This document shows, piece by piece, positions 31,386-34,234 of a DNA stretch of 34,234 nucleotides; the stretch's first letter is position 1, and each line of letters starts with the position of its first letter. A model generated the notes under the pieces. It did not search any database and had not been told where the DNA came from. It was given only the letters and a program-made list of their open reading frames with translations. Made by a program: the position numbers and the translations under genes. This stretch comes from Hungatella sp. UBA4396 (GTDB lineage: Bacteria; Bacillota; Clostridia; Lachnospirales; Lachnospiraceae), in contig DGRE01000028.1 of the NCBI GenBank assembly GCA_002389905.1, positions 1 through 34,234 of the forward strand, read 5' to 3'.

Positions 31386-32648
31386 ATGGACAGATATGTC
31401 ACCCGGCAGCCTATTAAGGCATTGAAGGAGGACAAGATTATCGGCTATGAGGTACTATTCCAGAAGGATTATGATTCCCTCTACAGCAGTTCTGATGTGG
31501 CAGCAGCAGATACCATTGCAGGTTTTCTGATGCAGAATACAGAGAGAATTTTTCAAGATAAACTGACATTTGTAACTTTTACTCCTTCTTTGCTATTCAG
31601 GAATACACCGAAGATTTTTGATAAGGATAAGCTGATCATCCAGATTGAAGACCACGTGATGATCCACCCCTTATCGCCTACGATCATTAAAAAATACCGT
31701 ACCGAAGGCTACATATTTGCTATCAATGATTTTCAGTTTTCTCCGAAGTATTTTACCATGCTGGACTTTGTCACATACATAAAAGTGGATGTCAGTAACA
31801 AGCATGAGGGAAGAGACCGTGTTTCCTTAAATAACCTTATCAATACCATGAAAGGATTTGATAAGAAGTGTATTGCAACCGGAGTCAATACCAAAGAGGA
31901 TTATGAGCTGGCTATGGAAGTCGGTGCAGATTTTGCAGAAGGCAGCTATGTGGCAGAGGCAATGGCTAATAAGGTAAAGCGCATGGAATTCCTGGAAGGA
32001 AACTTCTTCCAGCTTGTTGTGGAAGTCTCAAAAGATGAGCCGGATATTCAGCAGATAGAAGAAATCGTAAGCCATGATGCGGCATTAAGCTATGCTCTTC
32101 TTAAGATTGTAAATTCCGCTTATTTTGCTCTTCGCAGACGCGTATCCTCCATCCGCCAGGCTTTGGTGACTATGGGTGTCAGCCAGTTGAAGCAGTGGGT
32201 ATATCTCCTGAGCTTTAATAATGACTTTGAAAAGGATGATGCCCGCGAGGCCATGATGAAGCTGTCCTTCCTCAGAGCCAATTATGCCATGGCTCTTTCC
32301 GAGTATGTAAAGGATCTGCCCATTATCCGGTCAGAGGTTTATATGATGGGAATGTTTTCCACTTTGCAGTTTATGATTGATGCCCCCTTGGAGGAAATAC
32401 TGGAAGAGGTTCCGGTAGCTCAGGAAATCAAGGATGCCTTAATCAAGCGTGAGGGAGTTTGCGGAGAACTTTACAGACTCATTCTCAGCTATGAGAATGC
32501 GGATTGGAAGGAAGTAAAGCTGCTTTCCGAAAAGCTAGGCATTCCGTCCGGTTTGCTGGCGCAGACCTATATGGATTGTGTTGAAACCGTAAACGAAATA
32601 TGGAATGGAATTATAAGCAGTAGTGCATATCAGGAAACCCACACCTAA
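31386..32648 (+). CDS. Degenerate EAL plus HDOD signalling protein (YuxH/CdgJ-like)
   Basis: A 420-residue protein. Residues 1-200 follow the EAL fold (VTRQPIKALKEDKIIGYEVL) but the EAL signature is EVL (Glu22) and later metal-site segments read NDFQFSP and IKVDVS, so c-di-GMP hydrolysis is unlikely. Residues about 205-400 form an HDOD domain (EIVSHDAALSYALLKIVNSA, RVSSIRQALVTMG). Proteins of this build (COG3434) regulate motility or c-di-GMP signalling in other bacteria. AAGGAGG, overlapping the end of cheV, is its binding site. It is the last gene of the long operon; its stop codon lies in the loop of a bidirectional terminator. Confidence 0.85.
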   Translation: MDRYVTRQPIKALKEDKIIGYEVLFQKDYDSLYSSSDVAAADTIAGFLMQNTERIFQDKLTFVTFTPSLLFRNTPKIFDKDKLIIQIEDHVMIHPLSPTIIKKYRTEGYIFAINDFQFSPKYFTMLDFVTYIKVDVSNKHEGRDRVSLNNLINTMKGFDKKCIATGVNTKEDYELAMEVGADFAEGSYVAEAMANKVKRMEFLEGNFFQLVVEVSKDEPDIQQIEEIVSHDAALSYALLKIVNSAYFALRRRVSSIRQALVTMGVSQLKQWVYLLSFNNDFEKDDAREAMMKLSFLRANYAMALSEYVKDLPIIRSEVYMMGMFSTLQFMIDAPLEEILEEVPVAQEIKDALIKREGVCGELYRLILSYENADWKEVKLLSEKLGIPSGLLAQTYMDCVETVNEIWNGIISSSAYQETHT

Positions 32649-32665
32649 TGGTGTGGGTTTTCTTT
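32635..32665. terminator. Bidirectional terminator shared by convergent operons
   Basis: Perfect 11-bp stem AAACCCACACC / GGTGTGGGTTT with loop TAAT (32646-32649). On the plus strand it continues into TCTTTT; on the minus strand the A-tract side gives a U-run. The plus-strand TAA (32646-32648) and the minus-strand TAG (32645-32647) sit in or next to the loop, so the stem arms code for the last residues of both proteins. Confidence 0.85.
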
Positions 32666-33295
32666 TACAACAGAGCATGCCTTGGTCAATTCCACCACCA
32701 CCTGCTGGGTGAAGCGGGAGGAGTAAAAATTCAAAAGTGGAGACACTGAATCCCGGTCCACAACAATGTACTTGGGAGGCAGATGAGACAAGGCTAATGC
32801 CGTCACATCAGCGGTACAGTGATCGCAGAGGCACACATCAAAGTCTACCATGTATTGCGGTGCTGCATTCTTGACGATGTATTCCATGACGTTTAAATAT
32901 TGGAAGGAAGGAAGCGGTGGTTTTTCAGGAACCTTTTCCTCAGGAATTATTTCTTTGGATACTTCTTTCTCAGGGGCAGCCTCTTCTGAGACCTTTTTTT
33001 CGTGTTCCATTGCAGAGGCATCCAAGGCCACTTCAGCCGCCTCTGCTTCTTCCAGCTGCTCTTTAATCAGCTCTGCTACAGGATCGGGTGCTGAGGAAGA
33101 CATATCGACGATAGAAATAGGTGTTGGTGCAGATGAGGGCTGATTCATGCTGGCCAGCCCTTTAATGGCTTCTGCGGAATCAGAAGTTTGTCTGGCAGCC
33201 AGATTTTCTTTGGCCGCCTCCTCCTTTGGGGATTCAGAATCATCCCCGGCCAACAGATTCATAACATGAGCAGTTTTACTGCTTTTTCTGGCCAT
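32645..33295 (-). CDS. ComFB-domain protein with basic N-terminal peptide and disordered linker; ParA partner candidate
   Basis: A 216-residue protein with AAGGAG nine bases before ATG 33295. Residues 1-16 (MARKSSKTAHVMNLLA) are a basic peptide followed by a short hydrophobic patch, like the ATPase-activating N-termini of ParA partners. Residues 17-130 are low complexity, Glu/Ala/Pro/Lys-rich and probably disordered. Residues about 131-208 match the ComFB family: LNVMEYIVKN, VDFDVCLCDHC (Cys155, Cys157, Cys160) and VTALALSHLPPKY. Some ComFB proteins in cyanobacteria have been reported to bind cyclic dinucleotides. It is encoded 21 bases after parA on the same strand, so the two are probably co-transcribed. 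Function here is inferred. Confidence 0.7.
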   Translation of the reverse strand: MARKSSKTAHVMNLLAGDDSESPKEEAAKENLAARQTSDSAEAIKGLASMNQPSSAPTPISIVDMSSSAPDPVAELIKEQLEEAEAAEVALDASAMEHEKKVSEEAAPEKEVSKEIIPEEKVPEKPPLPSFQYLNVMEYIVKNAAPQYMVDFDVCLCDHCTADVTALALSHLPPKYIVVDRDSVSPLLNFYSSRFTQQVVVELTKACSVVKENPHH

Positions 33296-33316
33296 AATTT
33301 AATACTCCTTTTATTA

Positions 33317-34090
33317 TCAGTTTTTTCGCTGCCTAATCAATTCCAGCACTTCATCAACCAATTCCCTGTAGTCACGGGCGGGATTAGACCGGGGAGCATA
33401 ATCCAGAAGGTTTTCTCCCTGGGCAGGAGCTTCCGCCACACTGACACTGGACCGGATATGAGCATTAAACACTGTGGAATCGATCTGAGCAGCAATTTTT
33501 TGAGCCATTTCCTTTACTTCTTGGGAAAGGAGGGTTCTGGGATTGTATTTATTAAGCAGTATGCCAAGGACCACCAGCTCCGGATTAACTGAGGAACGGA
33601 CGGTGTTGATGGTATCTTTAATCTGGGATACTCCCATCAGGCTTAAGATTTCGGGCACCATAGGGATGATTAAGTAATCAGAGGCCGCGTATGCATTTAT
33701 GGTGAGGATGTTTAGTGCAGGGGGAGTGTCGATAATGATATAATCGTAATATCCTGCCACCGTGGAGAGAAGGTTTTTCAGCATGCATTCTCTCTGCTTG
33801 CCTGTAAATTCCAACTCCGCACCGCTTAATAAGATGTTGGAGGAAATCACATCACAGCGCTTTACAGAGCGGATTGCCTCCTGTAAGGTGGCGGTTCCCT
33901 TTAGGACCTCATAAATTGTTGCTCCTGATTCAATCTGCAGTCCAAGGCTGAACCCCAGGTTCCCCTGAGGGTCCAAATCTACAGCCAGAACTCTTTTATT
34001 ATTCATGGCCAGGCCGCAGGCAAGGGAGCAGGAAGTAGTGGTTTTGCCTACGCCGCCTTTTTGATTTGTAATTGCAATTACAGTTGACAA
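33317..34090 (-). CDS. Orphan ParA/Soj-family ATPase
   Basis: A 257-residue ParA-type ATPase. Deviant Walker A QKGGVGKTT (10-18, signature Lys11 and Lys16), Walker A' VDLDPQGN (37-44, Asp38 and Asp40), Walker B IIIDTPP. There is no N-terminal helix-turn-helix, so it is the short chromosomal-Soj/cargo-positioning kind. No parB or parS-like gene is adjacent; the following gene codes for a ComFB-domain protein with a basic N-terminus. The start is TTG 34090 with GGAGG eight bases upstream. Such ATPases pattern on the nucleoid and place chromosomes, chemoreceptor arrays, flagella or other cargo; location beside the flagellar operon points to motility but does not prove it. Confidence 0.88.
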   Translation of the reverse strand: MSTVIAITNQKGGVGKTTTSCSLACGLAMNNKRVLAVDLDPQGNLGFSLGLQIESGATIYEVLKGTATLQEAIRSVKRCDVISSNILLSGAELEFTGKQRECMLKNLLSTVAGYYDYIIIDTPPALNILTINAYAASDYLIIPMVPEILSLMGVSQIKDTINTVRSSVNPELVVLGILLNKYNPRTLLSQEVKEMAQKIAAQIDSTVFNAHIRSSVSVAEAPAQGENLLDYAPRSNPARDYRELVDEVLELIRQRKN

Positions 34091-34134
34091 CTTCTATTCC
34101 TCCATTCGTAAATTGAGATAATACTATTATCTTT

Positions 34135-34166
34135 AGTATACAATATGTCGATAAATAAGTATAGCA
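34135..34166 (-). promoter_or_regulatory. Candidate promoter region of the parA operon
   Basis: Reading the minus strand, TGCTATACT (34158-34166) is an extended -10 box, and a second TATACT lies at 34135-34140, 45-50 bases before the TTG start. No clear -35 hexamer is seen for either. The surrounding 34091-34234 is AT-rich with no other gene visible. Confidence 0.4.
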
Positions 34167-34234
34167 AAAACAAGAAAAAAAGCGAATTTTGAAGAATAAA
34201 ATCGTCTGTATGTTTAGCCTGCAAATAAAAAGTC

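Overview
The window reads as chromosomal DNA of a motile, low-to-mid GC Gram-positive bacterium of the Clostridia, most likely a Lachnospiraceae/Lacrimispora-type organism. This is an inference from the fla/che gene order, the FliY and CheC/CheD/CheV set, the SwrD/FlbD homologue and strong Shine-Dalgarno sites; no rRNA or other species marker is present.

Region 1 (20-3495) is AT-rich and carries a methyltransferase-like protein, a three-part HAD-family protein with a related small Rossmann-like module, and the 5' stump of a third gene. It looks like the end of a surface-glycan or flagellin-modification locus.

Region 2 (about 3500-6200) is a nested graveyard of mobile DNA. A terminator hairpin (3547-3577) is followed 2-3 bases later by the 5' end of a group IIC-like intron (GTGCG at 3580). 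The intron is split by an IS4-like element (3608-5236) with 18-bp imperfect inverted repeats and a 10-bp target duplication. The intron resumes at 5247 and stops near 6015, without its reverse transcriptase core or domain V. The transposase is badly degraded.

Region 3 (6208-32648) is one very long co-directional flagellar/chemotaxis operon behind a near-consensus housekeeping promoter: flgB, fliE-F-G-H-I-J-K, flgD, a TIGR02530-type gene, flgE, flbD, motA, motB, fliM, cheY, flgC, fliY, fliO, fliP-Q-R, flhB, flhA, fliA (sigma-28 type), two FlgF/FlgG-type rod genes, cheC, cheD, cheV and an EAL-like/HDOD protein. Together they encode rod, MS ring, C ring/switch, export apparatus and ATPase, hook, stator, late-gene sigma factor and CheY-P handling. 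Flagellin, hook-associated proteins, flgM, fliD, fliS, cheA/W/B/R, fliL, flhF and flhG are not in the window. Oddities are a displaced flgC, a hook protein with a large helical insert, a FliY whose FliM-like N-terminal motif is internal, and a CheC with one altered active site.

Region 4 (32645-34234, minus strand) is a convergent two-gene operon: an orphan ParA ATPase and a 216-residue protein with a basic N-terminal peptide, a disordered acidic/Pro-rich linker and a C-terminal ComFB-like domain. It meets the flagellar operon at a bidirectional terminator whose loop holds both stop codons. This pair is my best candidate for an undescribed system, possibly a ParA positioning system with a second-messenger-responsive partner.
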